DNA of 64,000 bases from Cetobacterium sp. NK01 (GCF_024506395.1 NZ_JANIBO010000001.1:682001-746000), one strand, 5' to 3'; shown: positions 1 to 11,000, counted from the first letter of the stretch. Translations and numbers: made by a program. Notes: a model not told the origin generated them from the letters alone.

Positions 1-1220
1 TCTGATAATTCTGGATTTTTCTCATTTACAATTTCATAAGCTCTTCTCTTACCTTCATCTAAAAGTTCCTCTAATCTAATTACATTTCCTTTTCTAGTAG
101 AGAACACTCCATCAGCAAATCTCATTATTCCAAACCAAACATGTTGCTTTTCAACATTCCATCCTAACATATCTGTAATTCTAAAAAATTGTCTAAAGTG
201 ATCTTGCTGTCTCTCATCTGTTACATATATTAATTTATTTACATTATAATTAGCTAATCTAAATTTAACAGTTGCTATATCTGAAGTTGCATATAAAAAT
301 GCTCCATCTTTCTTTTGAACAATACAAGGATGTAGTTTCTCTTCCTCTGGGAAAAATACAACTTTTGCTCCTTGATCTTCAACTGCTATTTTCTTATTTT
401 CTAACTCTTCAACTACTCCTGGCATTAAATCATGATAAAAAGATTCACCATAATATGTATCAAAGTTTATTCCCATTCTATTATATAACTTTGCATATTC
501 ATCTAGAGAAACTTTTATAAATTCTTGCCATAATCTATAATTTTCCTTATCACCATCTTGAAGTTTTTTTAACTCTTCTCTAGCTTGATCTTCAAGTTCT
601 GGATTTTCCTCACTTTGTCTTGTAAACTCAACATAAACTCTTTCTAATTCTTCAATAGCATTTTCTTTATAAGCCTCTTGATTAAGCCAGTTTCTGTATC
701 CTATTATTAGTTTTCCAAATTGAGTTCCCCAATCTCCAATGTGGTTATCTGCCACAACATTATAACCTAAATACTTATACATTCTTTTAATCGAATCTCC
801 GATTATAGTTGATCTTAAATGACCAATATGCATTCTTTTTGCTATATTCGGTGAAGAGTAATCTATTATTACATCTCCTTCTATATTAAGGCCTTTAAAT
901 TCATAATCTTCTTTTGAAATCTTTTTAACTAAATCTCCTAAATATGAATCTTTTAAAAATATATTTAAAAATCCTGGTCCTGCAATCTCTATTTTATCAA
1001 TTACACTATTTTCAACTATGTTATTTACAACATTCTCGGCAATAGCTCTTGGATTACCACCAATTATTTTAGAATTCATCATAGCAAAATTTGATTGAAA
1101 ATCTCCAAATTTTTCATTTGTTGCTACAGTTATCTCTATTGGTTTTAAATCTTTATCTGGATAAAGATTATTTACTGTTTCTAATAAAATTATTTCTATT
1201 TGTTTTTCAATAGTTAACAT
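1..1220 (-). CDS. argS: Arginyl-tRNA synthetase (3' end cut by window)
   Basis: Charges tRNA-Arg with arginine in the cytoplasm. I translated 406 codons from an ATG at 1220; the C-terminal part (about 150 residues in the family) lies off the left edge, so no stop is seen. The N-terminal additional domain is followed by the class I signature HIGH at residues 131-134 (context KRMHIGHLRST), and the KMSKS-equivalent loop FSTRKGNV falls near residue 375. A GGAG ribosome-binding site sits just upstream of the ATG. The gene lies downstream of the 6S-like RNA and its terminator, so it needs its own promoter or read-through; I see no clear one in the short gap. Identity is certain; only the 3' end is missing. 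Confidence 0.96.
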   Translation of the reverse strand, partial: MLTIEKQIEIILLETVNNLYPDKDLKPIEITVATNEKFGDFQSNFAMMNSKIIGGNPRAIAENVVNNIVENSVIDKIEIAGPGFLNIFLKDSYLGDLVKKISKEDYEFKGLNIEGDVIIDYSSPNIAKRMHIGHLRSTIIGDSIKRMYKYLGYNVVADNHIGDWGTQFGKLIIGYRNWLNQEAYKENAIEELERVYVEFTRQSEENPELEDQAREELKKLQDGDKENYRLWQEFIKVSLDEYAKLYNRMGINFDTYYGESFYHDLMPGVVEELENKKIAVEDQGAKVVFFPEEEKLHPCIVQKKDGAFLYATSDIATVKFRLANYNVNKLIYVTDERQQDHFRQFFRITDMLGWNVEKQHVWFGIMRFADGVFSTRKGNVIRLEELLDEGKRRAYEIVNEKNPELS

Positions 1221-1243
1221 TTATTCTCCTTTCATCGTGAAAT

Positions 1244-1267
1244 AAAAAAAAAGGACTCGAAAGTCCT
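1244..1267 (-). terminator. Terminator of the 6S-like RNA
   Basis: AGGACT-UUCG-AGUCCU hairpin (1252-1267) followed by eight U residues (1244-1251) on the minus strand. Confidence 0.9.
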
Positions 1268-1474
1268 AAAAAGAATAACTCCAGTCTACCGCCTTCCTTA
1301 CGGTTTTGGTCGCCATTTCTTATAAGTGGTAACCAGATATTATCTATACACAGGGTCCGTGAAACAAGGGTTTCCGTGACTTTTCTGAACTATAAATAAC
1401 AGCGCCAATCCCAATAGCGACCTTAGGCCCAAAACCTCCAGATAATAGCGAGTAGACCAGAAATATTTATTCTT
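1252..1474 (-). ncRNA. ssrS: 6S-like RNA
   Basis: This fills the 324-bp gap between aspS and argS. A consensus promoter predicts a start at A1474 and a UUCG-loop terminator ends the transcript, giving about 220 nt with no good reading frame. The ends pair: AAGAAUAA and GGUCUAC near the 5' end match UUAUUCUU and GUAGACU near the 3' end. Inside, GGUUUU and GGUCGCUAUU pair with AAAACC and AAUGGCGACC (one G-U), leaving a bulge. The middle ends in small hairpins. One long irregular rod with a closing stem and internal bubbles is the plan of 6S RNA, the RNA polymerase-sequestering regulator. It lacks the hallmark motifs of tmRNA, RNase P, SRP RNA and T-boxes. Presence of a structured RNA is well supported; the 6S name is inference. 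Confidence 0.68.
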
Positions 1475-1480
1475 AAGACA

Positions 1481-1509
1481 ATTATATCACTTCTATATTA
1501 TTTTTTCAA
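1481..1509 (-). promoter_or_regulatory. Promoter of the 6S-like RNA
   Basis: Minus-strand TTGAAA (1504-1509) and TATAAT (1481-1486) with a 17-bp spacer. The predicted start is A1474, exactly where the 5' strand of the RNA's closing stem begins. Confidence 0.85.
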
Positions 1510-1544
1510 TTAAAAAATCCTTATGAATAGTATATTTTTTATAA

Positions 1545-3329
1545 CTAAACTATTTCTGAATTATATGTTGAATCTAAATAAAGCTCTTCTAATTGCTTAT
1601 CATCAACTTTACTTGGTGCTTCTGTCATTAAACATTGACCTTTATTTGTTTTAGGGAATGGGATTACATCTCTTATTGATTGCTCTTTTAACATTACCAT
1701 TAACCATCTATCAATACCAAAAGCCAATCCTCCATGTGGTGGTGCTCCATATTTAAATGCATCCACAAAGAATCCAAACTTCTCTTGTGCTTCCTCTTTA
1801 GATAAACCTAACTTTTCAAATACTTTACTTTGAATTTCAGGATTAAATATTCTTATTGATCCTCCACCAATTTCAGATCCATTTAATACCAAGTCATATG
1901 AGTTGGTTCTAACTTCATCCATTTCTCCATCTAAGAATAACTGCATATCTTCAGCTTTTATTGATGTGAATGGGTGATGTTGAGCCTTATATCTTTGTTC
2001 TTCTTCATCATATTCGAACATAGGGAAATCTACTACCCATAAGAATTTAAATTCATCATTATTGATTAATCCTAATTCTTTTCCTAACTTTAATCTTACA
2101 GCACCTAAAGCTCCATACACAACTTTTGCTCTATCTGCTACAATCATTATTACATCTCCAACTTTTGCTTCAGTTCTAGCTATGATTGCATTCATCTCTT
2201 CTTCAGTAAAGAACTTAGCTATTGGGGAATTAACTCCCTCTTCTGTTAACTTTATCCAAGCCATTCCTTTTGCGCCAAAATATGTTTTTGCATAATCTTC
2301 ATATTCAGTTAAAATTTTTCTTGAGAATTGCTCTGCAACTCCTGGAGCTACAACTGCTTTAACGATTCCACCAGCTTCCACTGCACTTTTAAAACCTTTG
2401 AATCCACAAGTTGACATTATATCTGTTAAATCTTTTAATTCAACACCAAATCTTGTATCAGGTTTGTCTGAACCAAATCTTTCCATAGCTTCTGCATAAG
2501 GCATTCTTGGGAATTCATAATCAGCTGATTCTCCTGTTACATTTTTAAATACTCTTTTAGCTAATCCCTCTATCTCATTCATAATATCTTTTTGCTCTAT
2601 AAAAGACATTTCGATATCTAACTGAGTAAACTCAGGTTGTCTATCAGCTCTTAAATCTTCATCTCTAAAACATTTAGCAATTTGGAAATATTTTTCTACT
2701 CCTGAAATCATTAATAATTGCTTAAATAATTGAGGTGATTGTGGTAAAGCATAGAAATCTCCTGGATTAATTCTACTTGGAACTAAGAAGTCTCTTGCTC
2801 CCTCTGGTGTTGACTTTGTTAAAATTGGAGTATCTACATCTAGGAATCCTTTTTCATCCATATAGTTTCTTATTGACATAATCATTTTATGTCTCATTTT
2901 TAGATTTCTAGTCATTTGAGATCTTCTTAAATCTAAATATCTATATTTTAATCTTATATTTTCGCTTAAATTTTCATCTCCAGATATTTGGAATGGTAAA
3001 ACATCACAGTTATTTAAAACTTCTAAATCTGTTACAAATACTTCAATATCACCAGTAGGAATATTAGCATTTTTGCTTTGTCTTTCTTTTACAACTCCTA
3101 CAACTTTTATAACTGATTCATTTTTTAATTTTTGTGCTCTTTCTACAACTGAAACTTCTGCTACATCTGTGTGGAAAACTATTTGTGTTTTTCCTTCTCT
3201 ATCTCTTAAATCGATAAATGTTAATCCACCTAAGTCTCTTTTTGTATCAACCCATCCAGATAAAGTAACTGTTTCACCAATATTTGAAGCTCTTAATTCC
3301 CCTAAGTTATGAGTTCTATAATACGTCAT
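1545..3329 (-). CDS. aspS: Aspartyl-tRNA synthetase
   Basis: Class II synthetase that charges tRNA-Asp. It has 594 residues, the bacterial length, made of an N-terminal OB-fold anticodon domain, the class II core split by the bacterial GAD insert (about residues 280-420), and the C-terminal motif 3 region with [10 protein letters not shown]. The start ATG has a GGAG ribosome-binding site 7 nt upstream. It lies 16 bp after hisS and is probably co-transcribed with rarA and hisS. No terminator is visible before the promoter of the 6S-like RNA, so some read-through into that RNA is possible. Whether it is discriminating or non-discriminating toward tRNA-Asn cannot be settled by eye. Confidence 0.97.
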   Translation of the reverse strand: MTYYRTHNLGELRASNIGETVTLSGWVDTKRDLGGLTFIDLRDREGKTQIVFHTDVAEVSVVERAQKLKNESVIKVVGVVKERQSKNANIPTGDIEVFVTDLEVLNNCDVLPFQISGDENLSENIRLKYRYLDLRRSQMTRNLKMRHKMIMSIRNYMDEKGFLDVDTPILTKSTPEGARDFLVPSRINPGDFYALPQSPQLFKQLLMISGVEKYFQIAKCFRDEDLRADRQPEFTQLDIEMSFIEQKDIMNEIEGLAKRVFKNVTGESADYEFPRMPYAEAMERFGSDKPDTRFGVELKDLTDIMSTCGFKGFKSAVEAGGIVKAVVAPGVAEQFSRKILTEYEDYAKTYFGAKGMAWIKLTEEGVNSPIAKFFTEEEMNAIIARTEAKVGDVIMIVADRAKVVYGALGAVRLKLGKELGLINNDEFKFLWVVDFPMFEYDEEEQRYKAQHHPFTSIKAEDMQLFLDGEMDEVRTNSYDLVLNGSEIGGGSIRIFNPEIQSKVFEKLGLSKEEAQEKFGFFVDAFKYGAPPHGGLAFGIDRWLMVMLKEQSIRDVIPFPKTNKGQCLMTEAPSKVDDKQLEELYLDSTYNSEIV

Positions 3330-3345
3330 CGCTTTTCTCCTTCTA

Positions 3346-4587
3346 TTATTTTAATATGTTTTTTATATTTTCTATACTTACTTCTTCTTGAGTTCTATTG
3401 ATGAAATCTTTTAGCATAACAACACCTTTATTCATCTCATCCTCCCCTATTATAATAACATTTTTCGCCCCAACTTTATCAGCTTTTTTCATATGAGCTT
3501 TCATTCCTTTTGAAGCATAATCTATTACAACAGATTTTCCAAAAAGTCTTAAATCATTAGCTAACTTAAATGCAGAATCCATAGTAGCTTCTCCCAACCA
3601 AGCTATATATACATCTAACTCTCTTTTTGGGAAATCCTCACCTAAAAGCATCATGATTCTTTCAACTCCTGCTGCAAATCCAAATGCAGGTATCTCTTTA
3701 TCTCCAAGTTGCTTTAGAAGATTATCATATCTTCCTCCACCTAAAACAGTTCCTTGTGATCCTAATTTATTTGTCACAATCTCATAAACTGTACTTGAAT
3801 AATAATCCAATCCTCTAACTAGTCTTGGATCCTCTTTATACTTTACATTAAATAATGTTAAATATTTTTTCACTGTTTCATAGTGTGCTTTTTCCTCTAC
3901 TGATAAAGAGTCTGTTATAATTGGTGCATCAGCTGTTAACTCTTTACATTTATCTACTTTACAATCTAAAACTCTAAGTGGATTTTTCTCCATTCTCATT
4001 TTACAATCATCACAAAGCTCTTCTCTCATTGGTTCTAAAAAGTTTAAAAGAGTTTCTCTATATCTTTGTCTGCTTTCTTTTTCTCCCACAGAATTTATAG
4101 TTACTTCTAAATCAGTAACTCCGATTTTACTTAAAAAAGAATACCCCATTGCAATTACTTCTGCATCTAAAATCGGTGAGCTTTCACCTAAAACTTCTAC
4201 ACCTATTTGATTGAACTCTCTTTGTCTTCCTGCTTGAGGTCTTTCGTATCTAAACATAGACCCTGCATAAAAATATCTTGAAACTTCCTCTTTTGCGTAT
4301 ATCTTATTTTCTAAATAGCATCTTACAACAGCTGCTGTTCCTTCTGGTCTTAAAGTGATGCTTCTTTCTCCTCTATCTTGAAAAGTATACATCTCTTTTT
4401 CAACGATATCTGTTCCCTCTCCTACTCCTCTTTTAAAAAGATCTGTTTCTTCAAATATAGGAGTTTTTATCATTGAGTACCCATAATTTCCAAAAAACTC
4501 TTGAGCTGTCCTTGTTATGTAGTCATACTTTATTCCTTCATCTCCAAATATATCTTTAGTTCCTCTAACCGCTTTAATTAGCTTCAT
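3346..4587 (-). CDS. hisS: Histidyl-tRNA synthetase
   Basis: Class II synthetase for tRNA-His, 413 residues, normal for bacteria. The N-terminus carries the family's [10 protein letters not shown] motif, motif 2 reads [11 protein letters not shown], and GGGRYDNL marks the histidine-specific pocket near residue 280. The C-terminal third is the anticodon-binding domain. The ATG follows a GAGGTGAT ribosome-binding site. It sits 13 bp after rarA and 16 bp before aspS in one operon. The hisS-aspS pairing is common in Firmicutes and related groups. Confidence 0.97.
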   Translation of the reverse strand: MKLIKAVRGTKDIFGDEGIKYDYITRTAQEFFGNYGYSMIKTPIFEETDLFKRGVGEGTDIVEKEMYTFQDRGERSITLRPEGTAAVVRCYLENKIYAKEEVSRYFYAGSMFRYERPQAGRQREFNQIGVEVLGESSPILDAEVIAMGYSFLSKIGVTDLEVTINSVGEKESRQRYRETLLNFLEPMREELCDDCKMRMEKNPLRVLDCKVDKCKELTADAPIITDSLSVEEKAHYETVKKYLTLFNVKYKEDPRLVRGLDYYSSTVYEIVTNKLGSQGTVLGGGRYDNLLKQLGDKEIPAFGFAAGVERIMMLLGEDFPKRELDVYIAWLGEATMDSAFKLANDLRLFGKSVVIDYASKGMKAHMKKADKVGAKNVIIIGEDEMNKGVVMLKDFINRTQEEVSIENIKNILK

Positions 4588-4600
4588 TTTATCACCTCAA

Positions 4601-5830
4601 TTATTTTAATTTCCATAATTTATCTAATTTTTCTTCAATTAGTTTTTCATTTCTGTTATTTCCTGGAATATAGTATTTTTTTCTATTTGCTCTATATTTT
4701 TGCTCCACAAAATTATTTTCATAATTATGAGGATATTTATATCCTACCGCTCCAGTCCCTATATGTATTGGAACCGGTTCTAAGTCTCCATCCTCTATAT
4801 CTTTTAAAGCTTTATCTATTGCCATATAGCTCGAATTGCTTTTTGTTGATATTGCTAAATAAATAACTGCCTGAGATAAAATTATCCTTATTTCTGGCAT
4901 TCCTATTTTTTCACTTGCATTCATAGCACTATTTGCTATTAACATAGCTTCTGGATTAGCCATGCCAATGTCTTCACTTGCATGGATAAATATTCTTCTT
5001 GCTATATATCGTGGATCTTCTCCACCATGAAGAAGCCTTGCTAACCAATATACTGCTGAGTCTGGATCGCTTCCTCTTATACTTTTTATCATAGCTGAAA
5101 TTATATTATATTTATCCTCTTCCTTATGATAAGAGGCTTTTCTTTCTCTGAAAATATCTATTATCTCTTCTTTAGAGTATCCCATACAACTATTTTTATA
5201 TAATTCTAAGTAATTTAAAGCTACTCTACTATCTCCTTGAGAAATATCTAAAATAACATCTCTTACCTCTTCGGGAAGTTGTAAATTTAATAAATTTTCA
5301 CCTTTTATTAAAATCTCTCTTATATTATCTCTTGTTAAAGGTTTAAATTCAAAGATTAAACACCTTGATAATAGTGCATTGTTTAGACTATGATAAGGAT
5401 TTTCAGTAGTAGCTCCAACTAAAATTAATATTCCTGACTCTGTATAAGACAATAACGCATCTTGTTGAGTTTTATTAAATCTATGAATTTCATCTAAAAA
5501 TAAAATTGTTCTTTTCCCATATAACTCTAAATTTCTTTTAGCTTTTTCTACAATCTCTCTTAAATCATTTAAACTTGCTACTGTTGCATTTAAAGTCTCA
5601 AAATTATAGTTTAACTCTTTAGATATTATTTCACCCAATGAACTTTTTCCAGAGCCTGATGGTCCATATAAAATCATATTAGATAAAGATTTACCCTCTA
5701 TTATTTTTCTAAGAACACCATTTTTTCCTAGAAGTTTTTCTTGCCCTTTAAAATCTACAAACTTCTGAGGCCTTAAACGAGTAGATAGAGGTTTTGCATC
5801 TTCAAAATTTCCACCAAATATACTTTGCAT
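4601..5830 (-). CDS. rarA: Replication-associated recombination protein A (AAA+ ATPase)
   Basis: RarA/MgsA acts at stalled replication forks; it is related to clamp-loader ATPases. The 409-residue protein has a Walker A motif GPSGSGKSS near residue 57, Walker B LFLDEIHRF near residue 111, sensor GATTENPYH, and the MgsA-type C-terminal domain ending in the KKYYIPGNNRNEKL stretch. Length fits the family. The ribosome-binding site (AGGTTGTGAT) is weaker than its neighbours'. It heads the rarA-hisS-aspS operon, just after the secG terminator. Confidence 0.93.
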   Translation of the reverse strand: MQSIFGGNFEDAKPLSTRLRPQKFVDFKGQEKLLGKNGVLRKIIEGKSLSNMILYGPSGSGKSSLGEIISKELNYNFETLNATVASLNDLREIVEKAKRNLELYGKRTILFLDEIHRFNKTQQDALLSYTESGILILVGATTENPYHSLNNALLSRCLIFEFKPLTRDNIREILIKGENLLNLQLPEEVRDVILDISQGDSRVALNYLELYKNSCMGYSKEEIIDIFRERKASYHKEEDKYNIISAMIKSIRGSDPDSAVYWLARLLHGGEDPRYIARRIFIHASEDIGMANPEAMLIANSAMNASEKIGMPEIRIILSQAVIYLAISTKSNSSYMAIDKALKDIEDGDLEPVPIHIGTGAVGYKYPHNYENNFVEQKYRANRKKYYIPGNNRNEKLIEEKLDKLWKLK

Positions 5831-5861
5831 TTAATCACAACCTATTTTTTAAAATAAAAAA

Positions 5862-5884
5862 GCGTATTGTGTACCCCAACACGC
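5862..5884 (-). terminator. Terminator after secG
   Basis: Minus-strand hairpin GCGTGTTG/CAATACGC (one G-U pair) with a short loop, followed by TTTTTTATTTT. It separates secG from rarA. Confidence 0.85.
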
Positions 5885-5899
5885 CTTTAACTCTTTTAA

Positions 5900-6124
5900 C
5901 TATTTTACTAGATACAGAAGAAGTGCTGAAAGTATGAATAAAAATGCTACTACTTCAGTTGCTCTGGCTAGTGGTCCTCCATCTTTTGAAACTCCAAATA
6001 CTGTATTTGAACCTCCCATTCCCATGCTACCTGACATACCATGGCTTCTATCTGGTTGAACAAGAACTAATATTATTAAAGCTACAGCAAAAATAAATAA
6101 AAACAATGTTAAAAGTGTCTCCAT
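5900..6124 (-). CDS. secG: Preprotein translocase subunit SecG
   Basis: Small accessory subunit of the SecYEG channel in the inner membrane. The 74 residues form two membrane segments (about 3-22 and 52-72) joined by a glycine- and methionine-rich cytoplasmic loop (GMSGSMGMGGSNTVFG), the family hallmark. A GGAGGAG ribosome-binding site precedes the ATG. It is followed by its own terminator and lies 77 bp downstream of the phoH-type gene. That gap has AT-rich -10-like sequence but no convincing -35. Confidence 0.93.
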   Translation of the reverse strand: METLLTLFLFIFAVALIILVLVQPDRSHGMSGSMGMGGSNTVFGVSKDGGPLARATEVVAFLFILSALLLYLVK

Positions 6125-6201
6125 AACTTTACTCCTCCCAAATTTCGTCTTTTATCTTATACATTATTATAATATATATATTGATAAAATAAAAGAAAAA
6201 A

Positions 6202-7506
6202 TTATAGAAGTTTTGCTGCTAACTCAGCTAATGCTGAACGTTCACCTTTTTTTAAAGTAACATGTCCTACTATACTTTCATTTTTTAATTTTTCTGATAG
6301 ATATGTAAGCCCATTTGTGTCTGAATCTAAATATGGACTATCTATTTGATCTGGATCTCCTGTTAACACTATCTTTGTATTTTCTCCTGCTCTTGTTATT
6401 ATGGTTTTTACTTCGAGAGGAGTTAAGTTTTGTGCTTCATCTATTATTATATATCCGTTAGGAATACTTCTTCCTCTTATATAAGTAAGAGCTTCTATTT
6501 TTAAAAGTCCCATAGTTTGAAGCCCTAAAATTACTTTCTCTCCAGTTTTTTCACCTTTTTCCCCAGCTAAATAGTCTATATTGTCATATATGGGCTGCAT
6601 CCATGGTCTTAATTTCTCTTCTTCACTTCCAGGCAGATATCCTAAATCTTTTCCCATTGGAATTATTGGACGAGCTATAAGTAATCTTTTATATTTACCT
6701 CTTTCAACAACTTGTTCTAATCCTGCTGCTATTGCCAATAAAGTTTTTCCAGTCCCAGCTCTTCCTACTAATGTTACAACTTTTATATTTTCATCCATTA
6801 AAAGTTCCATTGCATATTCTTGTTCATCGTTTCTTGCCCTTGCACCCCAAGCTGATATTTGTCCTTCTAAATTTCTTCTAATTTTTCCACCTATATATCT
6901 TCCAAAAGTTTTTTCTTCTCCACATTTAAATTTAACAAACATATTTTCTGTAAAATGATACTCTTTTCCTAACTCCCAAACATTTATTTTTCCAGCTTTA
7001 TCAAATTTATTATAAATATCTCTTGAAACTTCAATCTCTTCATAACCATCATACAACGTCGTATAATCCGTTCTATCTGTTTCGTAATCTTGAACTTCTA
7101 ATCCTAAAGAATCTGCCTTAATTCTCATATTTATATCTTTAGTTATTAAAATTACTTTCATATCTGGATTTTTATTTTTAATTCCGAGAGTTGTTGCAAT
7201 TATCATATTATCCATTGAGTCTTTTTTTAATACCGGTGGTAATAAATTTAAATCACTTTCTATCTCTACTCTGAAAAAAATCTTTTTCTCTAGCTCTACC
7301 CCTTTTGCAATACACCCTTTTTTCCTTATGGTATCAAGCTCTCTAGCTGCTAAACGAGCCTGTATTGCTGTCGTACTATTTCTCTTTAAATTATCTATCT
7401 CCTCTATTACATATATAGGAACAACAACTTCATTATCTTCAAAACTATAAATACTACGATGATCATGTATTAAAACATTAGTGTCTAGAACATAGATTTT
7501 TCTCAT
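6202..7506 (-). CDS. PIN-PhoH (PhoH2-type) RNA-processing ATPase
   Basis: The 434 residues join an N-terminal PIN ribonuclease domain (about 1-130, acidic site starting VLDTNVLIHD) to a C-terminal PhoH ATPase domain. Walker A is GRAGTGKTLLA near residue 249, Walker B is YIIIDEAQNLT near residue 354, and TGDPDQIDSP follows. PhoH2 proteins of this architecture are RNA helicase-ribonucleases, and are found as toxin-antitoxin components in mycobacteria; here there is no antitoxin-like partner. The gene is last in the uvrA-ruvA-phoH operon (4-bp gap from ruvA), so a housekeeping role is more likely. The precise substrate is unknown. Confidence 0.9.
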   Translation of the reverse strand: MRKIYVLDTNVLIHDHRSIYSFEDNEVVVPIYVIEEIDNLKRNSTTAIQARLAARELDTIRKKGCIAKGVELEKKIFFRVEIESDLNLLPPVLKKDSMDNMIIATTLGIKNKNPDMKVILITKDINMRIKADSLGLEVQDYETDRTDYTTLYDGYEEIEVSRDIYNKFDKAGKINVWELGKEYHFTENMFVKFKCGEEKTFGRYIGGKIRRNLEGQISAWGARARNDEQEYAMELLMDENIKVVTLVGRAGTGKTLLAIAAGLEQVVERGKYKRLLIARPIIPMGKDLGYLPGSEEEKLRPWMQPIYDNIDYLAGEKGEKTGEKVILGLQTMGLLKIEALTYIRGRSIPNGYIIIDEAQNLTPLEVKTIITRAGENTKIVLTGDPDQIDSPYLDSDTNGLTYLSEKLKNESIVGHVTLKKGERSALAELAAKLL

Positions 7507-7510
7507 AAAA

Positions 7511-8110
7511 TCATCCCCTTAATTGAATTTTTTTTAAAACTCCCTTAATTGCCTCTTCTAAAGTAGAATAACTATTTAACTCATCTTTACTTATCATAGA
7601 ATCTATTTCCTTTTTACTGTATCCTAAAGAATCTAATGCCATATATAACTCTTCTTCAATCGCATTATTTAACATATCTCCTGATGGATCTTCCATAGAC
7701 ATTAAATTTAATGTTTTAATCTTATTATTTAAATCTATAATTATTTGCTTTGATTTTTTTTCTCCTAATTTTGGAACTCTTTTTAACGTCTTAAAATCTT
7801 CTGTTAAAACAATCTCTCTAATATTGTCTATTGAAAATGTTGACATTATAGAAAGGGCCAGTGATAATCCTATTCCACTGATTCCTATTAACATCTCAAA
7901 AAGAACTCTTTCTCTCTCCTGTAAAAATCCTACTAGTTTAAATGCATCTTCTTTTATTACATTATATATATATAGCTCTTTTTTCTCTCCCACCTGTACT
8001 TGATCATAAGTTTTTAAAGTTATGTAAACTCTATATCCTACTCCATTTACATCCACTGCTAAATATTCTGGTTTTTTTATTTTTATTACTCCATTTAAAT
8101 ATTCAAACAT
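7511..8110 (-). CDS. ruvA: Holliday junction DNA helicase subunit RuvA
   Basis: RuvA binds Holliday junctions as a tetramer and loads the RuvB motor. The 199-residue protein has the N-terminal OB-like domain (MFEYLNGVIKIKKPEYLAVDV), two helix-hairpin-helix motifs (GISGIGLSLALSI near 75, VPKLGEKKSKQII near 110) and a C-terminal RuvB-binding domain from about residue 145. It lies between uvrA and the PIN-PhoH gene with 4-bp gaps. ruvB is not in the window and ruvC is about 36 kb away, so the resolvasome genes are scattered. Confidence 0.96.
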   Translation of the reverse strand: MFEYLNGVIKIKKPEYLAVDVNGVGYRVYITLKTYDQVQVGEKKELYIYNVIKEDAFKLVGFLQERERVLFEMLIGISGIGLSLALSIMSTFSIDNIREIVLTEDFKTLKRVPKLGEKKSKQIIIDLNNKIKTLNLMSMEDPSGDMLNNAIEEELYMALDSLGYSKKEIDSMISKDELNSYSTLEEAIKGVLKKIQLRG

Positions 8111-8114
8111 TATT

Positions 8115-10955
8115 TTATCTCTCTCCTTTTAATGCTTTTTTTAAGTATTTACTTGTATAACCTTTTTTAGAAGAAGCTATTTTTTCTGGAGTTCCTGTTA
8201 AAATAACTTTTCCTCCACCATCTCCACCTTCAGGTCCTATATCGATTATATAATCAGCATTTTTTATTACATCTAAATTATGCTCTATAATTATAACTGT
8301 ATTTCCTTTTTCCACTAATCTATTAATTACTTCTAAAAGTTTTCTTATATCTTCAAAATGTAATCCTGTTGTTGGCTCATCTAAAATATATACAGTTTTT
8401 CCTTTTGATATTTTAGATAATTCACTTGCTAATTTTATTCTTTGAGCTTCCCCTCCAGATAGTGTTGTAGCAGGTTGGCCTAATTTTATATAATCTAAAC
8501 CTACATCCACTAATACCTTTAGTTTTCTTTCTAGTGTTGGTATTGTTTTGAAGAAATCATATGCTTCTCCCACACTCATGTCCAATACATCTGAAATATT
8601 TTTTCCTTTGTAGTAAACTTCCAATGTTTCCCTATTATATCTTTTTCCTCTACATACCTCACATTCAACATAAACATCAGGTAAAAAATTCATTTCTATT
8701 TTGATTATTCCAGCACCCTGACATGCTTCACATCGTCCGCCTTTTACATTAAAAGAAAAACGACCTTTTGAGTATCCCTTAGCTTTTGCATCTTTTGTTT
8801 GAGAGAAAATATCTCTAATATCATCAAATACTTTTGTATATGTAGCTGGATTTGATCTTGGAGTTCTTCCAATAGGACTTTGATCTATATCTATAACTTT
8901 ATCTAAATTCTCTAATCCTTCAATAGAAGAATATTCTAATGGATAAAGCTTACCCTTATTTAATTTATTAAATAAAATTGGATAAAGAGTTTGATTTATT
9001 AGTGTTGATTTTCCACTTCCACTTACTCCTGTTACAACAGTTAAAACACCTAAAGGTATATCTACATCTACATTCTTTAAATTATTCCCCTTTGCTCCTT
9101 TTAAAGTTATATACCCTTTGGGCTCTCTTCTCTTTTCTGGTACAGTTATACCTATTTCACCTTTTAAGTATCTCCCTGTCATTGAAGTCTCATTATCCAT
9201 AACTTCTTGTGGTGTTCCTGCAGCTACAATTTCACCACCAAACACTCCTGCTCCCGGTCCCATATCTAAAATATAATCAGCTTGATGCATTGTATCTTCA
9301 TCATGTTCAACAACAATAAGTGTATTTCCTAACTCTTTCAATCTATTTAAAGTGGCTAAAAGTTTATCATTATCTCTTTGATGTAATCCAATACTTGGTT
9401 CATCTAAAACATACAATACACCTGTTAGCCCTGACCCAATTTGAGTTGCCAATCTAATCCTTTGAGACTCTCCTCCAGATAATGTTTTTGTCTCTCTAGC
9501 TAAACTCAAATAATCTAATCCCACATTTATCATAAACGATATTCTTTCTTTTATCTCTTTTAAAATCTCTGCTGCTATTTGTTTCTCTTTTTCTGTTAAC
9601 TCTATATTTTCAAAAAAATTTAGAGCATCTTTTATACTTAGTTCTGTTATCTCAATTATATTTTTATTATAAACAGTTACAGCTAAAACTTCTGGCTTTA
9701 ATCTTTTTCCATGACACACCTTACATATTCTTTCTATCATAAATCTATTTTCTATCTCTTCTCTAGAACTCTCTGAAAACGATTCATTATATCTTCTTTC
9801 TAAATTCTTTACAATTCCTTCAAAATCCTTTTCTCCATGAAAACTAAACTCTTTTGATGTATAGTCCACTCTAAATTTCTCTCCATCAGTTCCATAAAAA
9901 ATTATATCCATCTCTTTTTTAGTTAAATCTTTTACTGGTTTATCTAAATCAATTTTATATTTTTTTGCCATAGATTCAAATATTGTCCATGTATAACCCT
10001 TTTTAGCTGATGCTGCTCCTGGAACATATAATCCACCTTTTAATATTGATAAATTTTCATCCTCTATTAGTCTACTTTCATCAATTTCTAATTTTTTCCC
10101 TATTCCTTTGCATTCAGGACAAGCTCCAAAAGGAGCATTAAAAGAGAATAGTCTCGGGTTTAAATCTGGAATGCTTACATTTTCATGATCTGGACATGAA
10201 AAATTTTCACTATATAATTGTTCTCCATCTCCCCAGTTTATTATTATTTTTCCTTCTGATAGTTCAATCCCTTGCTCTATACTTTGAGTTAATCTTGATT
10301 TAAACTCCTCATCTTCCTTATCTACAACAATTCTATCTACAACAACTTCAATATTATGCTTTTTGTTTTTATCTAAGTTTATCTCCTCTTCAATATAAAG
10401 AATTTCACCATTAACTCTTGCTCTTACAAATCCCTTTTTTACAAGATTTAAAAATAGATTTTTGTGTGTTCCTTTTTTATCTTTAACAACAGGACTTAAA
10501 ATCATTAGTCTGTCACCATTATTAAATTTTTCATATACATTTTCCACAATTTCATCAACACTTTGTCTCTCTACTAATTTTCCACATATTGGACAATGTG
10601 CTTTACCTATATGTGCAAATAATAACCTCATATAATCATATATCTCTGTTACTGTCCCTACTGTTGATCTTGGATTTTTATTTGTTGTTTTTTGTTCAAT
10701 TGAAATAGCCGGTGCTAACCCTTCTATGCTATCTACCTCTGGCTTTTTCATTTGTCCAATGAATTGTCTTGCATAAGCCGATAAACTTTCTACATATCTT
10801 CTTTGTCCTTCTGAATAAATAGTATCAAATGCTAGCGATGATTTTCCACTTCCACTTACTCCTGTTACAACAACAAATTTATACTTTGGAATTTCTATAT
10901 CAAAATTTTTAAGATTATGTTCTCTAGCACCTTTTATAATTATTTTGTCTAACAT
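8115..10955 (-). CDS. uvrA: Excinuclease ABC subunit A
   Basis: Damage-recognition ATPase of nucleotide excision repair. The 946-residue protein has two ABC ATPase modules: Walker [10 protein letters not shown] near residue 33 and [10 protein letters not shown] near residue 640, with signatures LSGGESQRI and LSGGEAQRI. Zinc-binding cysteine pairs of the UvrA insertions include [13 protein letters not shown] and CEACQGAG. Full family length. It opens the uvrA-ruvA-phoH operon. The radC terminator lies immediately upstream, so its promoter must overlap that short region or the radC 3' end. Confidence 0.97.
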   Translation of the reverse strand: MLDKIIIKGAREHNLKNFDIEIPKYKFVVVTGVSGSGKSSLAFDTIYSEGQRRYVESLSAYARQFIGQMKKPEVDSIEGLAPAISIEQKTTNKNPRSTVGTVTEIYDYMRLLFAHIGKAHCPICGKLVERQSVDEIVENVYEKFNNGDRLMILSPVVKDKKGTHKNLFLNLVKKGFVRARVNGEILYIEEEINLDKNKKHNIEVVVDRIVVDKEDEEFKSRLTQSIEQGIELSEGKIIINWGDGEQLYSENFSCPDHENVSIPDLNPRLFSFNAPFGACPECKGIGKKLEIDESRLIEDENLSILKGGLYVPGAASAKKGYTWTIFESMAKKYKIDLDKPVKDLTKKEMDIIFYGTDGEKFRVDYTSKEFSFHGEKDFEGIVKNLERRYNESFSESSREEIENRFMIERICKVCHGKRLKPEVLAVTVYNKNIIEITELSIKDALNFFENIELTEKEKQIAAEILKEIKERISFMINVGLDYLSLARETKTLSGGESQRIRLATQIGSGLTGVLYVLDEPSIGLHQRDNDKLLATLNRLKELGNTLIVVEHDEDTMHQADYILDMGPGAGVFGGEIVAAGTPQEVMDNETSMTGRYLKGEIGITVPEKRREPKGYITLKGAKGNNLKNVDVDIPLGVLTVVTGVSGSGKSTLINQTLYPILFNKLNKGKLYPLEYSSIEGLENLDKVIDIDQSPIGRTPRSNPATYTKVFDDIRDIFSQTKDAKAKGYSKGRFSFNVKGGRCEACQGAGIIKIEMNFLPDVYVECEVCRGKRYNRETLEVYYKGKNISDVLDMSVGEAYDFFKTIPTLERKLKVLVDVGLDYIKLGQPATTLSGGEAQRIKLASELSKISKGKTVYILDEPTTGLHFEDIRKLLEVINRLVEKGNTVIIIEHNLDVIKNADYIIDIGPEGGDGGGKVILTGTPEKIASSKKGYTSKYLKKALKGER

Positions 10956-10973
10956 TTTTCCTCCTTACTAAAA

Positions 10974-11000
10974 GACCCTCTTAATCAATGTAAGAGGGCT
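10974..11000 (-). terminator. Terminator after radC
   Basis: Minus-strand hairpin with arms CCCTCTTA and TAAGAGGG and a 7-nt loop, followed by TCTTTTAG. It separates the cob-radC operon from uvrA. Confidence 0.8.

Noticed and set aside
272-520. Plus-strand 82-codon open frame
   Set aside because: It is antisense to argS, with low-complexity leucine/histidine composition caused by the AT-rich opposite strand.
1252-1474. tmRNA, RNase P RNA or SRP RNA in the aspS-argS gap
   Set aside because: The length is wrong for tmRNA or RNase P. I find no tag-peptide reading frame, no RNase P core motifs and no SRP domain IV GGAA/AGCAG hairpin.
6202-7506. Toxin-antitoxin role for the PIN-PhoH gene
   Set aside because: No small antitoxin gene precedes it; it is tightly packed in the uvrA-ruvA operon.
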